Shown here in pieces: positions 1 through 7,544 of a DNA stretch of 46,001 bases. The notes under the pieces were generated by a model, which saw nothing but the letters and a program-made list of their open reading frames with translations, made no database searches and was not told the origin of the DNA. Made by a program: the position numbers and the translations under genes. This stretch comes from an uncultured Muribaculaceae bacterium (GTDB lineage: Bacteria; Bacteroidota; Bacteroidia; Bacteroidales; Muribaculaceae). The DNA lies in assembly GCA_910587425.1 (NCBI GenBank), contig CAJUKU010000017.1:1-46001 (forward strand). The letters are read 5' to 3'. Every line of letters starts with the position of its first letter. Positions within the stretch are counted from its first letter, which is position 1.

Positions 1-15
1 ACCGCCCCCTTAGAC

Positions 16-56
16 GAAGCCGCCGGTCCACAACGGACCGGCGGCTTCTTTTTTTT
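16..56 (+). terminator. Rho-independent terminator of a plus-strand gene left of the window
   Basis: A perfect 14-bp stem (arms 16-29 and 35-48) with a 5-nt loop is followed by a T-rich run through 56. The T-run is only on the plus-strand side, so it terminates transcription entering from before position 1. The stretch 57-134 holds no gene, only AT-rich sequence with AATAAGGCTAATA-like repeats. Confidence 0.9.
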
Positions 57-134
57 GGCGCCGATTGGGAGGGAAGGGTAGATAAGCCAAATAAGGCTAA
101 TATTGCGAATAAGGCTAATAAGATAATCGGTAGA

Positions 135-1010
135 TCAATAGGAAGATAAAATGTCGTTGATGTATTCGGCGACGGAGTCGGCGTTGTTGGGGCCGATTAT
201 TGTTTCGGCGCGGTCGAGTACGTGCGGCTGGGCATTTGCCACTGCTACAGCGTGGTCGGCGACACTCATCATCGACAGGTCGTTCAGGTTGTCGCCGAAT
301 ACGGTGATCTCTGTTGCGCCGATACGTTCGCCAAGGTTGCGTATAGCGTTTGCTTTTGAGACGTTCGGTGCAAGTATTTCGAGCAATGCCGCGTCAGGAT
401 TATAGTTGTCGGGATAGAATGATACTGCGAGATCTGTGTTCCGGCGGAGTTCATCTGCAGCTTGCTCAAGCCGATCATATTCGCCCATGGCAAATATAAG
501 CATATTATTCTCGAAACCAGTCCTCAATCCTTCCGGTGTGTTGATGTGAAAGCGCTTGAGCTGTAGTCCAAGCCTATCATCGATGAATTTCTGTTCACGG
601 GGCGTAATATCACCGTTTATGTAGACATCGAGGGTTGAGTCCGGAGCAAGCGTGTAGATAAACGGTGTGATTCCATATTTACGGCACGTTGATATGGCTA
701 TTTCTGATGATGCCGTGCTGATAGGGTGTATGTCGACGCAGATGCGATGACGACGATCCCACATGGCTGCCCCGGTCATGACTATTGCCGGCAGTCGGGT
801 GAATGTGTGCTGCAGCAGCCTGTCAACAGTGGCTGGCGTCCGCGCTGTGGCTACTGTAATCATGGCGCCACGATGTGACAGGTCGGAGATTATATGCGCT
901 GTACGCCTTGATACTTTAGCATCGTTTGTCAGTAATGTGCCGTCGAGGTCAGTGACAAATAGGTGGCGGCAGGCGTCGTCGGGCAACATGTCATTAGCCA
1001 TTCTGAGCAT
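135..1010 (-). CDS. Cof-type HAD-superfamily hydrolase
   Basis: This is a cytosolic sugar-phosphate or nucleotide-type phosphatase of the Cof/YidA subgroup (HAD-IIB). All four HAD motifs are visible: DLDGTLL near residues 21-27 with the nucleophile and acid/base Asp, a Thr in the TVATART segment (motif II), a Lys in SKANAI (motif III) and GDNLNDLSMM near the C-terminus (motif IV). The length of 291 residues is normal for the family. Methionines at 1001 and 989 are alternative starts. It lies 46 bp downstream of the sensor kinase in the same direction and may be read through from it. The substrate cannot be predicted from sequence. Confidence 0.88.
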   Translation of the reverse strand: MLRMANDMLPDDACRHLFVTDLDGTLLTNDAKVSRRTAHIISDLSHRGAMITVATARTPATVDRLLQHTFTRLPAIVMTGAAMWDRRHRICVDIHPISTASSEIAISTCRKYGITPFIYTLAPDSTLDVYINGDITPREQKFIDDRLGLQLKRFHINTPEGLRTGFENNMLIFAMGEYDRLEQAADELRRNTDLAVSFYPDNYNPDAALLEILAPNVSKANAIRNLGERIGATEITVFGDNLNDLSMMSVADHAVAVANAQPHVLDRAETIIGPNNADSVAEYINDILSSY

Positions 1011-1056
1011 ATACTTTATTACAGTTTACGTTTATTCTTACGGGGTGAGTTATGTG

Positions 1057-2865
1057 TCAGCTCTGGGAATTTTTTGTCTTATCGTTCACATTGATCTTTA
1101 TGGGAATACTGAACAGAAAACGCGCACCGTCGGTGTAGCTTTCATCAACCCACACCTTCCCCTTAAGCAGACGTGCGACGAGGCGGCATATATGCAGTCC
1201 CAATCCGGTTCCCTGTGAGCTGCTGTCGAGCTTTTCGTAGCGTTCGAAAATCTGCTCTGCTTTTCCGGCAGGAATACCGGGTCCGGTATCGGTTACGGAG
1301 AATACCACGCGCTGGGTGTCGTCATCTACGGTATATGCGAGCGTGACAGTTCCCTCGGTGGTGAATTTCGCGGCATTCTGAAGCAGGTTGATGAGCACCT
1401 GCTCCACGCGTCGCCTGTCAGTATATACATTTATGTCGGGCGACGTCTCATCAAACTGCATGGTTACTCCCGGTTGGATACGTAATGCAATACTCTCAGT
1501 TGCGAGGTGGCAGATCTCCTGAAGACGCACTGTGCGGCAATTGAGCGTAGCGTGCCCTCCCTCTATCTCCGCCATACTTAGCGCGTCGTTGACGAGCGAT
1601 TGAACAAGGTCTATGTTTAATGTGACAATGTCGGAATAGCGGTCAAGATACCGGCGCTTGTCATCGTCGACACTATCAACAATCATCTGCGAGAATCCTG
1701 ATATGGCGTTAAGCGGTTCGCGTATCTCGTGGATAATGTTGGTTATGAAATCTGTTTTCGTTCGGTTGGCGTTTTTAGCGGCATCGCGTGCTTCGGTAAG
1801 ATTTGCGCGTATGGTTTTCAGTTCATCGCGTTCGCGGCGCAGATCATTATTTGACGTTGACAGGTTTGCCGATAGTTGCCTCTGCCGCCGGTACTGGAGG
1901 AAGATGAACAGTGCGAGCGCGAGCATAAGCAACGTCGCTATAAGTACGATCATTATCACTTTCCTGTGAGTGAGTATGCGTGCCTGCTGTGCGGTAATGT
2001 CAAGTTCTGATTTCTGTTGTCTGAGTCTTGACACCTCATACAGCAGGTGCATGTCGAGATAGTTGTCGTTGGTCAGTGATTCTATGTTTTTCTCCAGCTG
2101 CTGGTTGTACAGTTCTGTCGCCGTATCATAAGTCTGCTTGTCGCCGAGTGCCTTCGCTGCCTCACGCGCATAGCGATACATACGCGTCGGGTGGAGCGTC
2201 ATAACCGGTGGATCATCCGTTAGGTATGGCTTGATTAGCGGTAGCGCGCGGTCATACTGCCCGGTGGCATAGAAGTAATATATATGTGCGAGATTGTTAG
2301 CCTCGAGGTCGGCGGCGACATCAGGGTCGTTATTCGCAAGGTGAAGTATACGGTTGTAGTATGCCTTTATTTCCCGTTCAGAGAGTGCGGGATAGTTGAG
2401 CAGCATCCTGCGGTAGCAGGAGTATCGGTTAGTGTCGTAATTGATGAATTCGCGTCCTTCGGCACGGTATCCTTCGATAAGCCGGTCTATTGTCAGCAGC
2501 AGATTCTTATCTGCTTCAACCGCCCGGTCATACATGAATCCGTCGGTATAAGTCTGGGCACAACGGGTATAATATAAGTTTCGCAGAGCGGTCATTCCTT
2601 CCGGCAATTCCGAGATTTCTGTCTGTAGGGTGTGCAGGAAATGATTGAGCATTTCTCCTTTTGTGTCATGACCGAGGAACACGCAGATGTTAAACAGTTG
2701 CTCTATGCGTCCCATCTGTGTTTTCGCAGGCGCATTATAGAAGTTGTCGAGCACTTCCTGCAGGCGTTCACGGCGTTCGTCGTATGAAGATGTCTGAGCC
2801 TGCGTAGTCATGCGCATTATCCGTATGAAGGTTATTGTTTCATCGCGGTCATCAGACTGTGGCAA
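1057..2865 (-). CDS. Sensor histidine kinase, main body of a frameshifted gene
   Basis: This reading frame holds most of a membrane sensor kinase. Residues about 1-300 are helical and TPR-like, probably periplasmic. One membrane segment lies at about 303-323, followed by a short coiled linker, a HisKA dimerisation domain with the phospho-acceptor in FITNIIHEIREP (His379) and a complete HATPase_c domain (NLLQNAAKF N-box, DTGPGIP G1 box, GTGLGLHI G2 box). No receiver domain or DNA-binding domain follows, so a separate response regulator is expected; none is in the window. The annotated first codon is TTG. The frame is open further upstream without a stop, reading RHDSIQELIENEAYKLPQ, a plausible continuation of the N-terminal fragment at 2883-3197. 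The true gene therefore runs from 3197 to 1057 with a one-base shift. Kinase domain assignment is secure; the state of the gene is less so. Confidence 0.85.
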   Translation of the reverse strand: MPQSDDRDETITFIRIMRMTTQAQTSSYDERRERLQEVLDNFYNAPAKTQMGRIEQLFNICVFLGHDTKGEMLNHFLHTLQTEISELPEGMTALRNLYYTRCAQTYTDGFMYDRAVEADKNLLLTIDRLIEGYRAEGREFINYDTNRYSCYRRMLLNYPALSEREIKAYYNRILHLANNDPDVAADLEANNLAHIYYFYATGQYDRALPLIKPYLTDDPPVMTLHPTRMYRYAREAAKALGDKQTYDTATELYNQQLEKNIESLTNDNYLDMHLLYEVSRLRQQKSELDITAQQARILTHRKVIMIVLIATLLMLALALFIFLQYRRQRQLSANLSTSNNDLRRERDELKTIRANLTEARDAAKNANRTKTDFITNIIHEIREPLNAISGFSQMIVDSVDDDKRRYLDRYSDIVTLNIDLVQSLVNDALSMAEIEGGHATLNCRTVRLQEICHLATESIALRIQPGVTMQFDETSPDINVYTDRRRVEQVLINLLQNAAKFTTEGTVTLAYTVDDDTQRVVFSVTDTGPGIPAGKAEQIFERYEKLDSSSQGTGLGLHICRLVARLLKGKVWVDESYTDGARFLFSIPIKINVNDKTKNSQS

Positions 2866-2882
2866 TTTGTAGGCTTCATTCT

Positions 2883-3197
2883 CTATAAGCTCTTGTATTG
2901 AGTCATGCCGAAGATAAACGATGCCATTTTTCTCAGCAGTTCAGCCTGTTCTGTGACATTGCCCATCCTTTTTGCAACGGGATATATCACCCGGTTCAGC
3001 ATAGCTTTGTCCTGACGTGATCCGAGGTCGTACAGATCATATAGTAGCGGCAGGCTGTCGGCGGGAGTTTTAGCTGTTTTCAGCAGCACGTATAAGCTAT
3101 CAGTTGCTCTAAGATCAGACTCAGGGGTCGCAATGCATACCATTGCAGCGGCATATATAGCGGCTATAATGGTTATAAGGAGTCTTTTCACATGCAT
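2883..3197 (-). pseudogene. N-terminal fragment of the frameshifted sensor kinase
   Basis: This 104-residue frame begins with a good signal peptide (MHVKRLLITIIAAIYAAAM) and then a DSLYVLLKTAKTPADSLPLL segment, the usual start of the TPR-like sensor region in Bacteroidales kinases. It runs out of frame near residue 88. At the run of five A on the minus strand (plus positions 2927-2931), one extra A would give LLRKNGIVYLRHDSIQ and join the kinase frame without a stop. The promoter upstream is intact. Either the gene is truly broken, the tract is slippery or phase-variable, or the assembly lost one base. Confidence 0.8.
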
Positions 3198-3229
3198 CTT
3201 TCTGATTGGTTTGGTTCTTTAGACAGATG

Positions 3230-3261
3230 CAAATATATTATCTTTTTAATTATGGTGCAAA
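3230..3261 (-). promoter_or_regulatory. Bacteroidetes-type promoter for the sensor kinase gene
   Basis: On the minus strand a -33 TTTG (3258-3261) is separated by exactly 20 bp from a -7 TATATTTG (3230-3237), matching the Bacteroidetes primary sigma consensus. Transcription would start just upstream of the ATG at 3197. Confidence 0.75.
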
Positions 3262-3380
3262 TTTTTGCCTTGAAAAAAGATTGTGTGTCGAAAGCAAGAG
3301 AGGGCAAATATGGCAAATACGGCGGATAAGGCAAATAGGGTGCATCAGAGCGAGAGGGGTGGATAGGATGCCTTTGCTAT

Positions 3381-3438
3381 GAGGGGATATTAAATATCAG
3401 TGGGTGTGACCGAGCCGGCACACCCACTGATAAGTGCT
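3381..3438 (-). terminator. Palindromic repeat copy A / terminator after the DUF2971-like gene
   Basis: A 14-bp perfect stem (3395-3408 and 3419-3432) encloses a 10-nt loop containing CCG and CCGG. It sits just past the stop of the minus-strand gene ending at 3471, so termination is the simplest role, although the T-run is weak. The flanks from GAGGGGATATTA to AGTGCT match the copy at 6028-6090 almost completely. The gap 3262-3380 has only short GGCAAATA-type repeats (about 3303-3340). Confidence 0.65.
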
Positions 3439-3470
3439 CGCTGTGCGAGCCGCTAAGATTTATGCATGTT

Positions 3471-4202
3471 TCAGATGGAAATAGAGGAGCGTCTGACTGG
3501 AATCCCGTATTCATCGTTGAGCCAGACCGCCAGTTTGTCGGCAACACTTTTATCGAAATATGGAGAAAGCGTGGCGTTTCTGATCATCTTCTGAGGATCG
3601 ACATCTATCAGAACATGATCTTTATGTACTGCTTCCGGTTCCGGCACTTCTATAAAGGTGTTGTTGTCTGTCTCCTGTATGTGGCACAGATAGAATCTTA
3701 TCTCACGCTCATCCCGGTAGGCTGGTTGCTTGATGAATAATCTGTCGGAGGCTGTCAGACTTGGCGTGTCAGGAATGTACGTGATATTGCCAAACAGACA
3801 ATCCATGTTAAGATTAATGAATGCAGATTGCATATGCCTGATTGAAGATTCAACCCTTACCCCGATTCGTTGGGCATAATTATCCCACATGAATATATTC
3901 TCAGATTCCTGATGTGTCCAACATGATGCAGGTAGCAAAGCATAGCCGGAGTGTTCCTCCGACTTATGCTTTACATTTTCCGACTGCTGTTGCAGTATCG
4001 TGATTTGTGTGGGTATGTTTTCACCGACAGCCTGAATGGGAAACAGTGCATTGAGTGCTATTACCTTTTCCATCTTATCAGCAAATGATTGGCGGAGACT
4101 CACATGATATTTCTTGCTTTCGAGCATTGTCAGGAAATAATCCAAAGGGATATACTGATAAACTGACTTGTCAGGATCCAAATGGTTCCGTGCGTAAAAC
4201 AT
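3471..4202 (-). CDS. DUF2971-like protein
   Basis: This 243-residue soluble protein shows the layout I know from DUF2971: an N-terminal YQYIPLDYFLTML segment, a central SCWTHQESENIFMWDNYA block and a C-terminal KQPAYRDEREIRFYL block. No biochemical function is established for the family that I can name; members are common in accessory regions. It has no signal peptide or membrane segment, so a cytosolic location is likely. It begins 11 bp after the stop of the LRR lipoprotein gene and must share its transcript. Base composition is AT-richer than the housekeeping genes nearby, which with the flanking repeats hints at an acquired cassette. Family assignment rests on motif memory, not a search. 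Confidence 0.7.
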   Translation of the reverse strand: MFYARNHLDPDKSVYQYIPLDYFLTMLESKKYHVSLRQSFADKMEKVIALNALFPIQAVGENIPTQITILQQQSENVKHKSEEHSGYALLPASCWTHQESENIFMWDNYAQRIGVRVESSIRHMQSAFINLNMDCLFGNITYIPDTPSLTASDRLFIKQPAYRDEREIRFYLCHIQETDNNTFIEVPEPEAVHKDHVLIDVDPQKMIRNATLSPYFDKSVADKLAVWLNDEYGIPVRRSSISI

Positions 4203-4213
4203 ACTTATTAATT

Positions 4214-5584
4214 TTAATAGCTGTACCCAAATGCTTGTTTATATTTATCTTCTGTCCCTTTCAAGACTATTTCAGCTTGAAATATCTCTTTACATTCATC
4301 TATCTGATCATCTGACCATGAGTAGTCTCCGGCACTACTGGAACTATAAACATATACATTTTTTGCTTTAAGATTCCAACCCTTATCGTTATTGTAATAG
4401 CCTTTCTTGTATTGGGTAAAGAAATATTTACTTATATATAGGTTCTCAGTGATAACATTCTCAAAAGGGGGTTGCTGAGAAAATGGAGAGAGAATAACAC
4501 ATCCTAAATCTTTTAATGAGGTACAGTTCCGGAGAGCTGCCATACCAATGGTTCGATCTATACTTAATGTCTCAAGACTGCTACATCCATCAAGACCATA
4601 ATCTCTAACATTTTCAACATGATTTGGCTTTTCACCCGTAAGATTGATGTACTTTAAAGAACTGCATCCTTGAAACCATGCTGTGCCAATTGTGTTTAGG
4701 GTGAAGACAGTAATGGATTCCAATGATCTGCAATTTCTGAAAATGGCAGTCCCCATACTTACAACTCTTGTTGAGAAATTTTTTAGGTTTGAACATCCAT
4801 CAAAAACGCTGTCTTTGAGTTCATACAGATCATCGGCGGTGAATTCCTCGAGACTGCTGCAGCCTTTGAATGCAGAATTGTTGAGAACATGCATTTCTTC
4901 AGGAATAGTGATCTTTTTAATTGAGGAACAATTCATGAAAACACCCTTCTCCAAGGTATATCCTATAGATGAGGGGAGTTTATCGGAAAAGAGTTCCAAT
5001 GAGTGGCAGTCGGCAAAAGCGTATTCTCCCAGTTTTGTGATAGAGTTTGGGATTTGTATGAACTCAAGCTTTTCACATGAGTTGAAAGCATTTTTGCTAA
5101 TCTCACTCAATCCATTGTATAATTGTATGTTGGTTAAGTTAGTGCAACCATGGAAAGCACTCTCCTCGATTTTTGTAACGGTCTCAGGGATATTTATTGA
5201 TTTAAGTTCTTTACATTGGTAGAAAGCTTTTTTCTCCACGAGAGTGATGGGATATGTGATCTTGTCCAGTATTATGGATTTCGGTATTGAGGCTTTACCA
5301 TCTAATCTGTTCTGAAGTCCATCCTTGTTAGCACCTGACACGATGACCTGTGTGTTAGCGTAGTCTACTTTGTATGTGATGTAGTTCAGTGAAAACTCGG
5401 AATCGTAGCTTCCGGGAATCCACTCGAACGGAACGCCTGACGAGGTTGTACCATCAGTGTTGATTGTGACAACTGTGTTTTCGATTTCCACAGCACCGGG
5501 GTTGTCGGGATCATCACCGTTTTTATCGCAGGCGGCGAAAATCAACGGGATTGTTGCGAGAAGGTGAAGTAAGTATCTCTTCAT
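4214..5584 (-). CDS. BspA-like leucine-rich-repeat lipoprotein
   Basis: The 456-residue protein starts with a lipoprotein signal (MKRYLLHLLATIPLIFAACD, lipidated Cys19), then an acidic linker and a short N-terminal domain. From about residue 100 to 400 it carries a series of LRR_5 (BspA/TpLRR) repeats of the type CSSLKxIxIPxxV and F-x-G/N-C-x-S-L. Such proteins are surface-exposed in Bacteroidetes and can bind host or microbial ligands; no ligand can be named here. The gene is clearly AT-rich compared with its surroundings. It is the first gene of a two-gene unit with the DUF2971-like gene and is preceded by a long leader (about 350 nt) from the promoter at 5941-5972. Confidence 0.88.
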   Translation of the reverse strand: MKRYLLHLLATIPLIFAACDKNGDDPDNPGAVEIENTVVTINTDGTTSSGVPFEWIPGSYDSEFSLNYITYKVDYANTQVIVSGANKDGLQNRLDGKASIPKSIILDKITYPITLVEKKAFYQCKELKSINIPETVTKIEESAFHGCTNLTNIQLYNGLSEISKNAFNSCEKLEFIQIPNSITKLGEYAFADCHSLELFSDKLPSSIGYTLEKGVFMNCSSIKKITIPEEMHVLNNSAFKGCSSLEEFTADDLYELKDSVFDGCSNLKNFSTRVVSMGTAIFRNCRSLESITVFTLNTIGTAWFQGCSSLKYINLTGEKPNHVENVRDYGLDGCSSLETLSIDRTIGMAALRNCTSLKDLGCVILSPFSQQPPFENVITENLYISKYFFTQYKKGYYNNDKGWNLKAKNVYVYSSSSAGDYSWSDDQIDECKEIFQAEIVLKGTEDKYKQAFGYSY

Positions 5585-5622
5585 GATTCAATGGCATTGA
5601 CAACTCCTCTGTCAATGGTTGG

Positions 5623-5849
5623 TTAAAGAGAAAAGCGTAGGAGTCTGTACTTGTCGCCGTCCCACTTATCGAGGCTTCTCGCATTGCCCTTAGTCGTCGG
5701 ACGGCAACACCAGAAGCCCACGCTCATATGTAATCCATATAGCCACGAACCATTGGATCATGACAATGATAGATATAAACATATCCACGTGCGTCAGATG
5801 CTGCCTTATCCTTGACGACTAATTGAAATTTTGCGAGAATTCCGATAAG
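5623..5849 (-). pseudogene. Decayed or very small reading frame in the LRR leader
   Basis: On the minus strand, 5727-5849 reads as a coherent protein-like segment (KFQLVVKDKAASDARGYVY, then HDPMVRGYMDY) that ends at a TGA. One base out of frame, 5623-5727 reads MSVGFWCCRPTTKGNARSL and continues to RLLRFSL and a TAA stop, 34 codons from its own ATG. The aromatic- and basic-rich sequence looks like real coding DNA broken by a single shift. I do not recognise the family. It could instead be a 34-residue leader peptide. Confidence 0.4.
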
Positions 5850-5860
5850 TCAAGAATAAG
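5805..5860. repeat. Inverted repeat in the LRR leader
   Basis: Arms 5805-5816 and 5849-5860 are complementary at 11 of 12 positions, separated by 32 nt. If transcribed from the promoter at 5941-5972 it would form a hairpin in the 5' leader. Its role is unknown. Confidence 0.45.
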
Positions 5861-5940
5861 CGCGTTGTAACGCTTTTATGTAGTTTTGCTTACCCTCCCC
5901 TTGATCCCCTTGCCGGGGCTTCTGGAAACGGTTTGCGAGG

Positions 5941-5972
5941 CAAAGTTATTTATTTTTGATATATTTTCCAAA
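5941..5972 (-). promoter_or_regulatory. Promoter for the LRR-DUF2971 unit
   Basis: Minus-strand -33 TTTG (5969-5972), 20-bp spacer, -7 TAACTTTG (5941-5948). It predicts a transcript with a leader of about 350 nt before the ATG at 5584; no closer consensus promoter is visible. Confidence 0.7.
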
Positions 5973-6027
5973 TTTTGAATATAAATAGCTTATAGAAAGC
6001 ATTTTGTTGTGGTTATATGATTTTGTG

Positions 6028-6090
6028 GAGGGGAGATATTATATATCAGTGGGTGTGACCGGTCCGGCACACCCACTGATATATAGTGCT
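6028..6090 (-). terminator. Palindromic repeat copy B / terminator after the propeller lipoprotein
   Basis: A perfect 17-bp stem (6041-6057 and 6068-6084) with a 10-nt CCGGTCCGG-containing loop lies 44 bp past the stop of the gene ending at 6128. The stem, loop and flanks are nearly identical to copy A at 3381-3438, with only two loop differences. The T-run is poor, so it may be more than a terminator. Confidence 0.65.
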
Positions 6091-6127
6091 TTTAGAAGAA
6101 AATGTTTGTATGCTGCGTGACTTGCGT

Positions 6128-7252
6128 TTAGTCTTTGAGCTTGAGCGATATAAATGCAGGGTTGGCGTCTTCGTCGCCTGTCAGTTCAGCCATGAAATCA
6201 GAGTCGGTCACAAGATAGAGGGTAGAGCCATCGACGCATGCCGTAATGCTGCATGGGTAGGTCGTTCCGTCGATCTCTATGGGGAAACTGATGCTGCCGT
6301 TATTGAGGTTGCGAGTGCCGCTGTTGGAATATACGAGCGAACCGTCTGCCCGGTCGTAGAACTGCAACCATGCTTTTTCACCCATGTAAGAATTTACCAT
6401 AAGATATTTTCCGACAGGGAATGTGAAGAAATACAGGCACTGTGCACCTTTTTCTTTCATGTCTTCGAGGCTCGTGTACTCTTTTGGCTTGCTGTAAGTT
6501 CCGCAGTCAATGCGTGCTATCGGCACGAGATCTTCGGCTTCGGGGTCTATAGCCATCAGCGTGTCGCCTTGCATGACACCCACAAAAGATGAGGAGCGGC
6601 TGAAGTCTACAATTTCTGTCACTGGTAATCCGTCAGACATTCTGTAACGGCGCGAAACGGCAGTAGTCGACAATTGTTTAACGGGTTTCCATTGTGTATC
6701 GTAGATGTATATTGTCTGCGGTTGGTCGAATTCCTTCATCATGGCTGCCCAATAACCTCCGGGCAGCGGGGCGATCTCGCGCAGCGAATCGAGCTCATGC
6801 CGCACTAAAAAATCTCCCGCTTGGGTATAGACATTCACCCCGCATGAGTGGACTGTGTTCCAATTGCCGTCAGCGCCTACATACGTGTAGGGCGACAGCC
6901 ATGAATAATCGCCGGGTCCTTGACCGATGTGGCTGAACGAGTGTATGCAGCGCCCATCTGCCTCGTCGAAGGTCATCATGCTCCCTTTGTTAGTCAGCAT
7001 CAGACATCCGTTGTGCACGCCTCTCAGAGCTACACCGTCGCTGGCTGTGGGTGGCAAAAGCATTGAAGAGTCGGTGAGGGCAGGTTGCACTACGAATCGA
7101 GCCTCGGCACGATCTAAGCCCGTGGGCTGAGCCTCTATTTGTTTCTCAAGGTCGATGTTGATTAAAGATGTTTCAGACGGACGGTCGCTATGAGAGCATC
7201 CTGCGAGTAAAATAGCAACGGTGCCTATTGCTGCAAGAGTGAATTTGTTCAT
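6128..7252 (-). CDS. 6-bladed beta-propeller lipoprotein
   Basis: A lipoprotein signal (MNKFTLAAIGTVAILLAGCS, Cys19) is followed by a protein with repeated beta-propeller blades. Recognisable blade signatures include a FSHIGQGPGDYSWLSP segment (the G-x-GPGEY type), then VNVYTQAGDFL and IYDTQWKPV. This places it in the Bacteroidetes-specific 6-bladed beta-propeller group (DUF5128/BF3164-like). Members are outer-membrane or periplasmic lipoproteins of unknown molecular role. Two related lipoproteins are encoded at 35361-37593. It is a single-gene unit with its own promoter (7278-7309) and terminator (6028-6090). Confidence 0.8.
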   Translation of the reverse strand: MNKFTLAAIGTVAILLAGCSHSDRPSETSLINIDLEKQIEAQPTGLDRAEARFVVQPALTDSSMLLPPTASDGVALRGVHNGCLMLTNKGSMMTFDEADGRCIHSFSHIGQGPGDYSWLSPYTYVGADGNWNTVHSCGVNVYTQAGDFLVRHELDSLREIAPLPGGYWAAMMKEFDQPQTIYIYDTQWKPVKQLSTTAVSRRYRMSDGLPVTEIVDFSRSSSFVGVMQGDTLMAIDPEAEDLVPIARIDCGTYSKPKEYTSLEDMKEKGAQCLYFFTFPVGKYLMVNSYMGEKAWLQFYDRADGSLVYSNSGTRNLNNGSISFPIEIDGTTYPCSITACVDGSTLYLVTDSDFMAELTGDEDANPAFISLKLKD

Positions 7253-7277
7253 GATATTGTGGTTGTTAATCAGGCTG

Positions 7278-7309
7278 TAAAATTAGTTTTCTTTTAACTC
7301 ACTTCCAAA
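7278..7309 (-). promoter_or_regulatory. Promoter for the propeller lipoprotein gene
   Basis: Minus-strand -33 TTTG (7306-7309), 20-bp spacer, -7 TAATTTTA (7278-7285, one mismatch to TAnnTTTG). Confidence 0.6.
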
Positions 7310-7481
7310 TGTTATGATGCATTTTCTTTGCGGGCTCTTTATAAAGGATATGTAGGGACTGTTTTGTCGGTGGTTTTGGGGCAGTGAGTAGAGTTGGATA
7401 TGGCAAATATGGGCAGAGAAAGCGGATTAGTTGTGTGGGGGATGGAGAGTGCGATGAGGCAATGGAGGGTGTATGAAAATA

Positions 7482-7516
7482 GCCGTGGGTGTGTCCGGCT
7501 GGAACGCACCCACGGC
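7482..7516 (-). terminator. Hairpin terminator after the GH20 gene
   Basis: Arms GCCGTGGGTGTGT and ACGCACCCACGGC pair with one G-U wobble around a CCGGCTGG-containing loop, 28 bp beyond the GH20 stop. The core resembles the palindromes at 3381-3438 and 6028-6090 and looks like a diverged third member. A TTTT follows on the minus strand. Confidence 0.7.
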
Positions 7517-7544
7517 ATAGTGATGGTTTGATAGTCTGACAGGA

